From positions 1 through 30,785 of the forward strand of contig DYRX01000008.1 in the NCBI GenBank assembly GCA_020718525.1: a stretch of DNA of 30,785 nt, in the 5' to 3' direction. Below are positions 23,268-30,785 of the stretch, one piece after another (positions within the stretch are counted from its first letter, which is position 1; each line of letters opens with the position of its first letter). Origin of the DNA: Victivallis vadensis. GTDB lineage: Bacteria; Verrucomicrobiota; Lentisphaeria; Victivallales; GWF2-50-93. Both the position numbers and the translations under genes were made by a program. The notes beneath the pieces were generated by a model. That model did not search any database, was not told the origin of the DNA, and saw only the letters and a program-made list of their open reading frames with translations.

Positions 23268-23405
23268 ATGAAGAGGACTTTTCAACCGTCGAAGATCAAG
23301 AGGAAGAGGAAAATAGGGTTCAGAGCCAGGATGGCGACCAGAGGCGGACGCGCAGTTTTGAGCAGACGCCGCAGAAAAGGGCGCAAAAATCTGATTCCCC
23401 AGTAA
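23268..23405 (+). CDS. rpmH: 50S ribosomal protein L34
   Basis: The 45-residue product starts MKRTFQPSKIKRKRKIGF, followed by RARMATRGGRAVLSRRRRKGR, the canonical L34 sequence. L34 is a small basic protein of the large subunit. The ATG has GAGGTG 4-5 bases upstream. It is the first gene of the rpmH-rnpA-yidD-yidC-jag cluster and shares the transcript with rnpA, which starts 10 bases past its stop. The tail NLIPQ is slightly longer than the usual SA-type end. Confidence 0.98.
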   Translation: MKRTFQPSKIKRKRKIGFRARMATRGGRAVLSRRRRKGRKNLIPQ

Positions 23406-23415
23406 GCAGGATTCT

Positions 23416-23823
23416 TTGTCTGAGACACGCAAACGCCAAGCCGGAGTCCTTGTCCAGATAGGCAAGGGCGGAAAGTCAGGCGACTGCAGTTTGACTCGGC
23501 GGAGCGAGTTCGACCTGCTCAAAAAAAGCGGGAAGAAGCTTAGTGCTCCGCTGATGATTTTCATTTACTTGGATGCGCCCGACGGGCTTATGAAGCTGGG
23601 CGTCATCTGCGGCAGGAAATTTGACAAAAGCGCAGTGAGGAGGAACAGGGCGAGACGGCTTGTGCGGGAAGCTTTCAGGCTTCTCAGGAACGGGGTTGTG
23701 GATGCGCATATTCTTGTGATCCCGAAAAAAGCCATCATGCGGTGCAAGACGCCCCAAGTTCAGGAAGAGCTGATCAGATTGCTCATTAAAGCCGGATTAT
23801 GGAAAGAAAAACAGGTTTTCTAG
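23416..23823 (+). CDS. rnpA: ribonuclease P protein component
   Basis: RnpA is the basic protein subunit that helps the RNase P RNA cleave tRNA 5' leaders. The conserved core starts at LTRRSEFDLLKKSGKK. It continues with KLGVICGRKFDKSAVRRNRARRLVREAFR, containing the RNR motif that contacts the RNA. The only start with a ribosome-binding site is a TTG at 23416 (AGGA four bases away), giving 135 residues and about 25 extra N-terminal residues. A later TTG near the conserved core (about 23491) is an alternative. The end overlaps yidD by 25 bases. Confidence 0.93.
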   Translation: MSETRKRQAGVLVQIGKGGKSGDCSLTRRSEFDLLKKSGKKLSAPLMIFIYLDAPDGLMKLGVICGRKFDKSAVRRNRARRLVREAFRLLRNGVVDAHILVIPKKAIMRCKTPQVQEELIRLLIKAGLWKEKQVF

Positions 23824-24089
23824 CGAATTTCGCAATATGTGCCTTGGCGCTTTACAAAGCCGCCATCTCGCCTTTTCTGCCCCCATGCTGTCGTTTCACT
23901 CCGACCTGCTCGGAATACGCCGCAGAGGCAATCAGGACGCATGGCGTTTTCTGCGGCTCCCTCCTGGCTTTTTTCCGTCTTATGAGATGCAATCCCTTTT
24001 GCAGGGCGGGTCATGATCCTGTGCCGCAAAAATTTGGGCTCCGGATTTTTCATGAGGGGAATTTGCAAAAAGGGAAGAATGTCCAGTGA
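23799..24089 (+). CDS. yidD: membrane protein insertion efficiency factor YidD
   Basis: YidD is a small membrane-associated protein that assists insertion by YidC. The 96-residue sequence has the full signature: ALYKAAISPFLPPCCRF, then TPTCSEYAAEAI, HGVFCGSLLAFFRLMRCNP and GHDPVP. The conserved Cys residues are all present. The ATG lies inside the end of rnpA (25-base overlap), and the stop overlaps the GTG start of yidC by 4 bases (GTGA), so translation is likely coupled along the cluster. Confidence 0.96.
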   Translation: MERKTGFLANFAICALALYKAAISPFLPPCCRFTPTCSEYAAEAIRTHGVFCGSLLAFFRLMRCNPFCRAGHDPVPQKFGLRIFHEGNLQKGKNVQ

Positions 24090-25828
24090 AGTTTGACAAG
24101 GAAAGCATAATCGCTATTTCAATCTGCATGGCACTGCTTATAGCCTGGCCATATATTTTCAAGACAGAGGCTCCCCCTTCGGAAAAGCAGTCTTCCGCCA
24201 AGACAGCCGTCGAAGATCGTGAAAATAATGCGAGCCCCGACAAGACTCCTCCGGCGGAGCGCAAAGCCGACGAGAAGCCCGATGTTCCTGAAAAAACTGA
24301 GGACGCGCCACTTCCGCAAATCCCCGATGTCGAGATGGAGTCCAACGACTGCAAGATCTGGATCAGCCCATCTAGAGGCGGCATCTCCAAGCTCCTTTTC
24401 TCGAAATTCACTAAGGCGGACAACAAGACGCCAGTCACTCTGCCCTTTGATTTTTCTCTGATGGCGCTCGAACTTGAAATGCCAGGGGCAATCTGGAAAA
24501 ATACTGACACGAAGGAACAGCTCACCCAGTCGGGAAAACTGCTCGCGGTGGAAAGAAAATTCGTCTCTGGTAACAAAAACCTTCTTGTCAGGCAGATTTT
24601 TGAGTTCAAGTCCGACTACTCTATCGCCTACAAGGTCGAGATGGAAAATTATGGAAACGAGCGTATAGAACTGCCGGAACTACGCGTTTCGGCGGGTGGT
24701 CTTCCACCAGTCGGCGAGCTCAGTGGGGACAAGGTCAGAAGCGAGTACCAGAGCGTTGACGCATGTCTGGCAAGCAATAAGGCCGTAGCATCGCAGGCTC
24801 CCGAAAAAACGCCTTTCTCGAAAATGCAGGAAAACCCTGCGCTCTGGATCGCCGTGACAAACAAATACTTCGTCACCGCACTGATTCCAGAGGAGCCATT
24901 CGATGGTGGCAACACGATTGAATCTTCGTTCATGCTCGCGCTCGACAAGGCTACTGGCAAGGAAATCAAGATCTTCTACATGCAGGCATCAGGCATTTTC
25001 AAGGATTTGCGCGTCGAGCCGCAGGGAAAGCTGACTAAAAATTTCACATTTTTTGCCGGACCGAAAGAGCATCGTCTTCTCAAGGGACTTGCTCCGAAAA
25101 CTGAAAAGCTCCTGCATTTCGGATGGGCGTGGATTGAAGGAATTTCTCAATTGCTTCTTGCTGGGCTTGTATATTTGAAAGGATTCTGCGGATCCTACGG
25201 ACTCAGCATCATTCTTCTGACTGTCCTTGTCAAACTTCTCTTCTGGCCCTTTACCGAGCGCGCGAACGCCTCGATGAAAAAGATGCAGAAGGTCCAGCCT
25301 CTGATCCAGGAGATCAGAACAAAATACAAGGACGATCAGCAGAAGATGAACGCCAAAATCATGCAGTTGTACAAGGAGCAGAAGATCAATCCTCTTGGCG
25401 GATGCCTGCCCATTCTACTGCAGATTCCAGTATTCCTGGCGCTCTACAACACCCTTGATGGCGCGATAGAACTGCGGCATTCGCAGTTTCTCTGGGCAAA
25501 CGATCTCTCAATGCCTGACACCATTTTCTCCATTCCGCTTGGATTCATGGTGCTTCCATTCAACCCGCTTGTGCTTCTAATGACTGGCACCATGGTGCTT
25601 CAGCAGAAAATGACGCCTTCCGCGGCGGATCCGATGCAGCAGAAGATGATGCTCATGATGCCGTTCATAATGCTTTTCATGCTTTATTCGCTTCCGTCCG
25701 GCCTGACCTTGTATTGGACAGTCAGCCAGACCATAAGCATTTTGCAGTTGCTCATAAACAAGTACAGGGACAAGAAGTCGGAGCAGAGCGAAGAAAAAGT
25801 GGTCAGACCTTCCCCGAGCAAGGTCTGA
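24086..25828 (+). CDS. yidC: membrane protein insertase YidC (long, Gram-negative form)
   Basis: YidC inserts and folds inner-membrane proteins, alone or with Sec. The 580-residue protein has an N-terminal helix (IIAISICMALLIAWPYIF, about 9-26), a charged Pro/Glu-rich linker and a periplasmic beta domain to about 345. The conserved five-helix insertase region follows, with KLLFWPFTERANASMKKMQ, QLYKEQKINPLGGCLPILLQ and the TLYWTVSQTISILQ end. The C-tail is short and basic. It starts with GTG, overlapping yidD's stop; AGGGAAG is 9-10 bases upstream. The large periplasmic domain indicates a diderm envelope. Confidence 0.98.
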   Translation: MKFDKESIIAISICMALLIAWPYIFKTEAPPSEKQSSAKTAVEDRENNASPDKTPPAERKADEKPDVPEKTEDAPLPQIPDVEMESNDCKIWISPSRGGISKLLFSKFTKADNKTPVTLPFDFSLMALELEMPGAIWKNTDTKEQLTQSGKLLAVERKFVSGNKNLLVRQIFEFKSDYSIAYKVEMENYGNERIELPELRVSAGGLPPVGELSGDKVRSEYQSVDACLASNKAVASQAPEKTPFSKMQENPALWIAVTNKYFVTALIPEEPFDGGNTIESSFMLALDKATGKEIKIFYMQASGIFKDLRVEPQGKLTKNFTFFAGPKEHRLLKGLAPKTEKLLHFGWAWIEGISQLLLAGLVYLKGFCGSYGLSIILLTVLVKLLFWPFTERANASMKKMQKVQPLIQEIRTKYKDDQQKMNAKIMQLYKEQKINPLGGCLPILLQIPVFLALYNTLDGAIELRHSQFLWANDLSMPDTIFSIPLGFMVLPFNPLVLLMTGTMVLQQKMTPSAADPMQQKMMLMMPFIMLFMLYSLPSGLTLYWTVSQTISILQLLINKYRDKKSEQSEEKVVRPSPSKV

Positions 25829-25868
25829 TTTGGGGACAGACAATTCTATCAAGCAAGGAGAATCAAAA

Positions 25869-26579
25869 ATGTCGGAGAACATCGAAGAGAAAATCCAGAA
25901 GGCATCAACAACGCTTGCAATGATGCTCGACTACCTCGGACTCGAAGCTGGCATCAAGAGCAGAGAGAAGAACGGCCGCATCCACCTTACGACCGTCAGC
26001 GAGGACGCAGGCAGAATTATCGGCAGGAGAGGCAAGACGCTCGAAGACCTCCAGCTCCTGATCAACAAAATGATGAACAAGGGAGACGACAGCGGAGCCA
26101 AGATCGTAATAGACGTGGACGGCTACAGCAAAAAGTCCCCCTCGAGAAGACCTCATGGAGATGAAGCTCCCTCTGGCGAAGTCAGAGAAGGAGGAGACGA
26201 GTCGGAGCCCGGAAGCGAAGAACGCAGACCGAGATTCCGCAGGGATTCAGGCGGAAGAGATGGCGGCAGTTCAAGACCCCGTTTCAGAGGAGACTCCAGA
26301 CGAAGTGGAGACCGTGGCGGCGACAGGGGCGGCGAGCGGGGCGGATACGACGAGCCTAGAGTGAGCGACGAGGAGAGGGAGAACGTCGTTCGCCAGCAGG
26401 CTGTTGACGCCTCCAAGGAAGTGAAAAAATGGGGAGAACCCGTTTCTTTGCCGCCCATGAATTCCAGGGACAGAAGAATTGTCCACATGGCTCTTCAGGA
26501 AGACCAGGAAATTGTCAGCGAAAGCCGCGAGACCGACAATCCCAAGCTGAAAAGCGTTGTGATTTCGCTCAAGAAATAG
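25869..26579 (+). CDS. jag: RNA-binding protein Jag/KhpB with an Arg-Gly-rich linker
   Basis: Jag (KhpB/EloR) is a cytoplasmic RNA-binding protein usually next to yidC. The 236-residue product lacks a Jag-N domain. A KH domain spans about 1-88, with the loop IIGRRGKTLEDL (50-61). The R3H domain covers about 170-236: AVDASKEVKKWGEPVSLPP, NSRDRRIVHMALQ (198-210) and a VVISLKK end. Between them, residues about 90-165 form an insert of RGG/RPRFR-type repeats (RPRFRRDSGGRDGG, GDRGGDRGGERGG), where other Jag proteins join KH and R3H almost directly. The ATG at 25869 has AAGGAG at 8 bases; an upstream TTG at 25830 is not needed. Confidence 0.93.
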   Translation: MSENIEEKIQKASTTLAMMLDYLGLEAGIKSREKNGRIHLTTVSEDAGRIIGRRGKTLEDLQLLINKMMNKGDDSGAKIVIDVDGYSKKSPSRRPHGDEAPSGEVREGGDESEPGSEERRPRFRRDSGGRDGGSSRPRFRGDSRRSGDRGGDRGGERGGYDEPRVSDEERENVVRQQAVDASKEVKKWGEPVSLPPMNSRDRRIVHMALQEDQEIVSESRETDNPKLKSVVISLKK

Positions 26580-26612
26580 CTCTATTGACGGGCAATTTTA
26601 GGCACACGGCGC

Positions 26613-26652
26613 GTAAATATTCACTGAACTACGTCGTTCAGCGAATCTTTAC
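26613..26652. repeat. 40-bp imperfect palindrome before recD2
   Basis: The arms GTAAATATTCACTGAACTAC and its partner to the right match in 17 of 20 base pairs. The mismatched pairs are 26618/26647, 26623/26642 and 26630/26635. The centre is ACGT. It ends 17 bases before the recD2 ATG. It contains GAAC-N6-GTTC. It could be an operator or, in RNA, a long hairpin next to the ribosome-binding site. Confidence 0.75.
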
Positions 26653-26669
26653 ATATCACAGGTGCGCTC

Positions 26670-28919
26670 ATGGACGAGGAAAAGTCTCCTGATACGGAAT
26701 CTTCGGCTCAAAAAGACAGCCAGCCCCATTCGATTCTGCGGGGAGAAATACTGCGGACTGTCTTCGCCAGCGACGACGGCTCATATTCTGTAGTCAGGGT
26801 CAAAGACGAGTCTGGCGCCGAGCAGACTGTTGTGGGGACAGTCCCGTCCGGCTACGAAGGCCAGACGATAGAGGCCGCAGGGCACTGGGAGAAGCACAGA
26901 GAGCATGGAAGGCAGTTCAGAGCCAGTTCCTGCAAGTGCAGTCTTCCGAAAAGCCCTGAAGGCATTGCGCGCTATCTTGCGTCCGGAGTCATCCCCGGCA
27001 TTGGTCCCAAGTTCGCCCAGGCGATCGTCGAGAGGTTTGGCACCGGCACTCTGAATATTCTCAGCAACTATTCTGCGAGAATAATGGAAGTGCCCGGCAT
27101 CGGCAAAAAGAAGCTCGAATCCCTGAGGAAGGCCTGGAAAGAGCACGAATCCGAAAGAGAGCTTCATATTTTCTTTCAAAGCCTCGGCATCGGTCAGGCC
27201 CTTTCATCTAGAATCATAAAAAACTACGGGACGAATGCTCCTCAAGTAGTGCGGGACAACCCCTATCGTCTGGCGGAGGAAATCAAAGGGATTGGCTTCA
27301 CTATCTCAGACAAGATGGCGATGAATCTTGGAATCGAGAAAAGCCATTCGGCCAGACTTTGCGCAGGTGCTGTCTATCTTCTTAACCGTCTGGCGGAAAT
27401 AGGGCACACGTGCTACCCGGAAGAGGACTTCCTCTCGGCGCTCGAAAAACTTCTGACACTCGAATCCGAATTCGCCCGCCAGGGACTTGACATTGCCATC
27501 GAGAGAAAACTCGCAGTGCGCGAGAATTCGCCCGAACTGGGCTCCATCGTCTTCGGCAAGTATCTCTTCGAGGCGGAGAATGAGCTTTCCAGGCACTTGG
27601 AAAGACTGCTCTCCTTCCCAAGACATGCAGGCTCCAGAGTCCCTCCCGAACCCCCGCCTGCCTCAGGACTTCAGCTCAGCGACGAGCAGGTTCAATCCAT
27701 TGGTGCCGTCTTCCAGAATCCGATCACAATAATCACCGGCGGTCCCGGCGTTGGAAAGACGACAATTGTCGGCGAAGTCGTCAGACGCGCCAAGCTCTCC
27801 GGACTCAAGGTCATTCTTGCCGCGCCGACAGGACGCGCCGCAAAGAGACTCGGAGAATCGTGCAAGTCCTTTTCAATGACTATACACAGGATGCTAAAAT
27901 GGGATCCCGTGGAGGCGAGATTCGCCTTCAACTCCTCGAACCAGCTCAGGTGCGATCTGATCGTCGTTGACGAAGTATCAATGCTCGACATTCCGCTCGC
28001 CATGCATCTCTTCAGGGCCATAAGAAGCGGCTGTGTCACGCTCCTCGTCGGAGACGCTGACCAGCTCCCTTCAGTGGGACCTGGCAAATTTCTGAAAGAC
28101 ATGATTGAATGCAGGCGCTTCAAAGTCTGCCATCTGAACAGAATCTACAGGCAAAAAGAGGGAAGCCGGATCATAAACAACGCCCACCTGGTCAACAGAG
28201 GCGATATGCCCGATCTCGCGCCGGTTCCGAAGGACGCCATCGCCGATTTCTACTGGATTGACCAGGAAGATCCCGAACGAGTGGCGGAGATAATCACGGA
28301 AATGGCTGTCTCCCGGATCCCGCGCCGCTTCGGCTTAGACCCCCTCCGGGACATCCAGGTCATAACTCCAATGAACAAAGGAATTTGTGGCACCGAATCC
28401 CTCAACAGAAGGCTTCAGGACAAGGTGAATCCCTCCGATTCCGCCGGCCAGAGAAAACCACAGTTCTCCTTCGGTGAAAACATCCTAAGAATCGGCGACA
28501 AAGTCATGCAGACAAGCAACAACTACGACAAGCAGGTCTTCAACGGCGACATTGGAAAGATCGTCCATATCAGATATCCTGAAAAAAAATTCACAGTCGC
28601 ATACGATTCCGGCGACGTCGAATACGATTTCCAGGAAGCAGAGCAGATTTCCCTGGCATATGCAGTCACTGTCCACAAGTCCCAGGGATGCGAATTCCCC
28701 GCCGTCATCGTCCCAATACTGACACAGCACTTTGTTATGCTTCAAAGAAATCTGATCTACACTGCAATGACACGCGCCAAAAAACTGCTTGTCATGATCG
28801 GAACGCGGAAGGCCCTGGCTATTGCCGTGAAAAATTTCAGAGTCGAGACGAGATATTCCATGCTTTCCGCGCGAATCCGGGACGGCGCGCCGCCAAGGAA
28901 ATCCGGGCATTCCAGTTGA
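26670..28919 (+). CDS. recD2: RecD2-type ATP-dependent DNA helicase
   Basis: RecD2 is a 5'-3' SF1B helicase that works without RecBC. The 749-residue protein has the RecD2-specific N-terminal region (about 22-330) with tandem helix-hairpin-helix elements (GVIPGIGPKFAQAIV, VPGIGKKKLESL, IKGIGFTISDKM). The motor follows: Walker A GGPGVGKTT (357-365), APTGRAAKRL, Walker B VVDEVSMLD, GDADQLPSVGPG, a UvrD-like C-terminal part with GDKVMQTSNNYDKQVFNGD and the SF1 motif VTVHKSQGCEF, then YTAMTRAKKLL. The ATG has AGGTG at about 6 bases. A 90-base gap with a large palindrome separates it from jag; tatC follows by 22 bases. Confidence 0.96.
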   Translation: MDEEKSPDTESSAQKDSQPHSILRGEILRTVFASDDGSYSVVRVKDESGAEQTVVGTVPSGYEGQTIEAAGHWEKHREHGRQFRASSCKCSLPKSPEGIARYLASGVIPGIGPKFAQAIVERFGTGTLNILSNYSARIMEVPGIGKKKLESLRKAWKEHESERELHIFFQSLGIGQALSSRIIKNYGTNAPQVVRDNPYRLAEEIKGIGFTISDKMAMNLGIEKSHSARLCAGAVYLLNRLAEIGHTCYPEEDFLSALEKLLTLESEFARQGLDIAIERKLAVRENSPELGSIVFGKYLFEAENELSRHLERLLSFPRHAGSRVPPEPPPASGLQLSDEQVQSIGAVFQNPITIITGGPGVGKTTIVGEVVRRAKLSGLKVILAAPTGRAAKRLGESCKSFSMTIHRMLKWDPVEARFAFNSSNQLRCDLIVVDEVSMLDIPLAMHLFRAIRSGCVTLLVGDADQLPSVGPGKFLKDMIECRRFKVCHLNRIYRQKEGSRIINNAHLVNRGDMPDLAPVPKDAIADFYWIDQEDPERVAEIITEMAVSRIPRRFGLDPLRDIQVITPMNKGICGTESLNRRLQDKVNPSDSAGQRKPQFSFGENILRIGDKVMQTSNNYDKQVFNGDIGKIVHIRYPEKKFTVAYDSGDVEYDFQEAEQISLAYAVTVHKSQGCEFPAVIVPILTQHFVMLQRNLIYTAMTRAKKLLVMIGTRKALAIAVKNFRVETRYSMLSARIRDGAPPRKSGHSS

Positions 28920-28941
28920 ATCAATGTGGAATTTTTGAACA

Positions 28942-29664
28942 ATGGCAGAAGACAATGAAAAATGTATGAGTTTCTGGGAGCATCTCGAAGATTTGAGATG
29001 GACTCTTATAAAGATCATCTCGGTTTTTGTGCTTTTCACTGCGGCTTCAGCCTTCTGGAACGACGAGCTCTTCGATCTGATGATGATGCCCCTCGGAGAT
29101 TCGCTCGCCGAAAAAAAAATCATTCTGAACCAGAGCGGTCCATTCGACGGCATTTTCATAAAAATGAAGATGACAATGCTTTCCGGACTGATTTTCTCCG
29201 CGCCGTTCGCGCTGATATTCCTCTGGGGCTTCATTGCGCCGGCGCTCAGGGCTGAAGAAAGAAAAATCTTCTGGAAAATCTTCGCAGTCTTCCTCATTCT
29301 TTTCGCGGGAGGGCTCGGCATCGGCTATTTTTCCCTCTTTGCGATGATTCCGATCCTTCTGAAAATGGGCGTGAGCGGAGCGGACAACATCTGGAGGCTC
29401 AACGACTATGTCTCATTTTTCCTTTTTTGGGAGCTCTGCTCGGGATTCCTCATGGAGACTCCTCTGCTAGTCTTTGCCCTGGTCAGACTGGGAATAGCCG
29501 AACCAAGCTCACTGAAGAAATGGAGACCATATGTCTTCCTCTTCATGTTTCTCCTCTCCGCCGCAATCACTGCCGATCCGGTTTCCCTCATACTCCTCGG
29601 ATTTTTCTCATACGCCCTTTATGAGCTTGGAATTTTCGCGGCTTCATTGCATAAACAACGATAA
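28942..29664 (+). CDS. tatC: Sec-independent protein translocase TatC
   Basis: TatC is the membrane receptor for twin-arginine signal peptides. The 240-residue protein has the N-terminal cytoplasmic signature FWEHLEDLRWTL (family: F.EHLxELRxR) and six predicted transmembrane helices, including IISVFVLFTAASAFW, FIAPALRAEERK in the second loop region, and the last pair VFLFMFLLSAAITADPVSLILLGFFSYALYEL in two halves. The highly conserved Glu of the first periplasmic/third-helix part is seen in FWELCSGFLMETPLLVF. No strong Shine-Dalgarno sequence precedes the ATG, so it probably depends on transcription and translation from recD2. It is followed by tatA after 70 bases. Confidence 0.96.
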   Translation: MAEDNEKCMSFWEHLEDLRWTLIKIISVFVLFTAASAFWNDELFDLMMMPLGDSLAEKKIILNQSGPFDGIFIKMKMTMLSGLIFSAPFALIFLWGFIAPALRAEERKIFWKIFAVFLILFAGGLGIGYFSLFAMIPILLKMGVSGADNIWRLNDYVSFFLFWELCSGFLMETPLLVFALVRLGIAEPSSLKKWRPYVFLFMFLLSAAITADPVSLILLGFFSYALYELGIFAASLHKQR

Positions 29665-29734
29665 TGTTGTATATTGGCGCGCATCGCTAGACAATTTTTT
29701 TACTTTGGAACAAAAATAAAAGGAGAGTCCGCTC

Positions 29735-29947
29735 ATGTTCAACTTCCAGGCATGGGATTGGTTCATCATCTTCTTGATCGTCCTTCTTATTTTCGGAGGG
29801 AGAAAGATCCCTGAAATCGCCAGAGGACTCGGCAAAGGCATCAAAGAGTTCAAAAAGGCGAAGGACGGTCTTGCAGACACAATCGAATCCGAAGCTGACG
29901 AGATCAAGCGCTCCCCAGAAGAAAAAGACAAGGAAAAACAATCATGA
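29735..29947 (+). CDS. tatA: twin-arginine translocase subunit TatA/E
   Basis: TatA oligomers form the membrane-weakening pore element of the Tat system. The 70-residue product has a short hydrophobic helix (WFIIFLIVLLIFGG), the hinge FGGRKIPEIARGLGKGIKEFKKA, matching the TatA amphipathic helix, and an acidic/Lys-rich tail. The ATG is preceded by AAAGGAGAG. Gene order tatC-tatA is the reverse of the common tatA-tatC. Its stop overlaps the ATG of the oxidoreductase by 4 bases (ATGA). A TatB is not in the window. Confidence 0.96.
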   Translation: MFNFQAWDWFIIFLIVLLIFGGRKIPEIARGLGKGIKEFKKAKDGLADTIESEADEIKRSPEEKDKEKQS

Positions 29948-30785
29948 GTTCGAAGAAGTCCATTGACGTCCTGGTGATCGGCGGCGGAATGATCGTGAAC
30001 GACCTGCTTCTGCCGTCAATCTATCACCTCCAAAGAACTGGAATCGTCGGAAATATCTCCCTCTGCGATGCAAGATGGGAATCCGTCAATGCGCTCCTTA
30101 GGAGCGAAGAGTTCGCCTCGGCATTTCCGGGACAGACTTTTACTCCATACCCCTCGGCTCCAAGTGCGACCCCGGATTTTTCCCTCTACAAGAAAGTGCT
30201 GGCGCAAATGCCCCCGCACCAGCTTGTGGTCATCGCTTTGCCGGACCACCTGCATCATCGGGTCCTAATTGACGCGCTTTCATGCTCCCAGCATGTTCTT
30301 TGTGTGAAGCCGCTCGTGCTGAACTATGCGCATGGCATCGAAGTGGAAAAGCTGGCATTCGAAAAAGGCTGTTTCGTCGGCATAGAGTATCACAAGCGCT
30401 TCGATCGCAGAGCCCTAGTGGCGCGCAAGCACTACCGCCAGGGCGAACTCGGAGAATTCATCTTTGGCGAAGGAAAGCTCATTGAGCCGTACTACTATCG
30501 CCACTCGAATTTCCAAAACTGGTTCACTGCCGAAGCAACGGATCCATTCGTCTATGTCGGATGCCATTATCTTGATCTCGTCTCGTTCATAACCGGACTG
30601 CGCCCCTCCGAAATAAGCGTGGCAGGGATCAAGCGCAAATTCCCGAACGGAAAAATCGGATACATGTGGTCTGACGGCCGCGTGCGCTTCGAAAACGACG
30701 CCCTTCTTTCGATCAGCAACGGTCTCGGCTACCCGGATCAGGCTGGCGGCTCCAACGATCAGGGGCTCGTGATGTTCTTCGAGGG
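29944..30785 (+). CDS. Gfo/Idh/MocA-family oxidoreductase (truncated by window end)
   Basis: The first 280 codons are present and the frame runs open to the window edge. The N-terminus IDVLVIGGGMIVNDLLLPS is a Rossmann fold. Further motifs are VVIALPDHLHHRVLIDAL and CVKPLVLN, which takes the place of the EKP motif. YHKRFDRRALVARK and VGCHYLDLVSFITGLRP follow, the latter having the His of the catalytic region. These mark a Gfo/Idh/MocA-type NAD(P)-dependent sugar or inositol dehydrogenase; the substrate cannot be told. There is no twin-arginine signal, so it is cytoplasmic. Overlap with tatA (ATGA) suggests co-expression, but a functional link with Tat is not implied. Confidence 0.85.
   Translation, partial: MSSKKSIDVLVIGGGMIVNDLLLPSIYHLQRTGIVGNISLCDARWESVNALLRSEEFASAFPGQTFTPYPSAPSATPDFSLYKKVLAQMPPHQLVVIALPDHLHHRVLIDALSCSQHVLCVKPLVLNYAHGIEVEKLAFEKGCFVGIEYHKRFDRRALVARKHYRQGELGEFIFGEGKLIEPYYYRHSNFQNWFTAEATDPFVYVGCHYLDLVSFITGLRPSEISVAGIKRKFPNGKIGYMWSDGRVRFENDALLSISNGLGYPDQAGGSNDQGLVMFFE

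Noticed and set aside
23015..23461. 148-codon plus-strand ORF across rpmH
   Set aside because: It reads through rpmH in a different frame, and its second half is the acidic/Gln-rich shadow of L34. It also spans the likely promoter.
28485..29321. 278-codon minus-strand ORF over the recD2 end and tatC
   Set aside because: Antisense to two clear genes and bridging their junction.

Overview
The window looks like a chromosomal segment of a Gram-negative-type bacterium with a peptidoglycan-linked envelope. Signal peptides, OmpA-like domains, a Tat translocase and a long-form YidC with a periplasmic domain point this way. A PQQ-like propeller protein opening with FRGP and the gene mix suggest the Planctomycetes-Verrucomicrobia-Lentisphaerae group, perhaps Lentisphaerota. 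That placement is inference from gene content; no rRNA or other decisive marker is present. Most starts have clear Shine-Dalgarno sequences and many neighbours overlap by 4 bases (ATGA or GTGA).

Region 1 (81-9056, minus strand) has two blocks. A LegB-like nucleotide-sugar 4,6-dehydratase and a PfkB-type kinase form a short operon. Upstream of it, transcribed in the order nusA, infB, rbfA, ankyrin-repeat gene, nrnA-like DHH gene, truB, lies the conserved transcription/translation cluster. An exported ankyrin protein is inserted in it, and no rimP is seen before nusA.

Region 2 (9453-17346, plus strand) carries rpsT, a three-helix membrane PQQ-like propeller protein, eno, glgP, a tRNA-Leu(TAA), a membrane protein of unknown function and a small antitoxin-like protein. 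The non-coding stretch 16649-17046 holds short AT-rich repeats and a six-unit hexanucleotide run.

Region 3 (17564-22879, minus strand) is the least familiar part. It is a four-gene operon with a secreted substrate-binding/OmpA fusion, a von Willebrand factor A protein with a signal peptide and C-terminal anchor, a second membrane-anchored substrate-binding/OmpA fusion, and a two-helix membrane protein with a long coiled coil. No permease or ATPase accompanies the binding proteins, so a role in envelope sensing or scaffolding is more likely than uptake.

Region 4 (23268-30785, plus strand) is the conserved rpmH-rnpA-yidD-yidC-jag cluster followed by recD2, tatC, tatA and a Gfo/Idh/MocA-type oxidoreductase cut by the window end. 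Jag has an unusual Arg/Gly-rich linker between its KH and R3H domains, and a 40-bp imperfect palindrome lies between jag and recD2.
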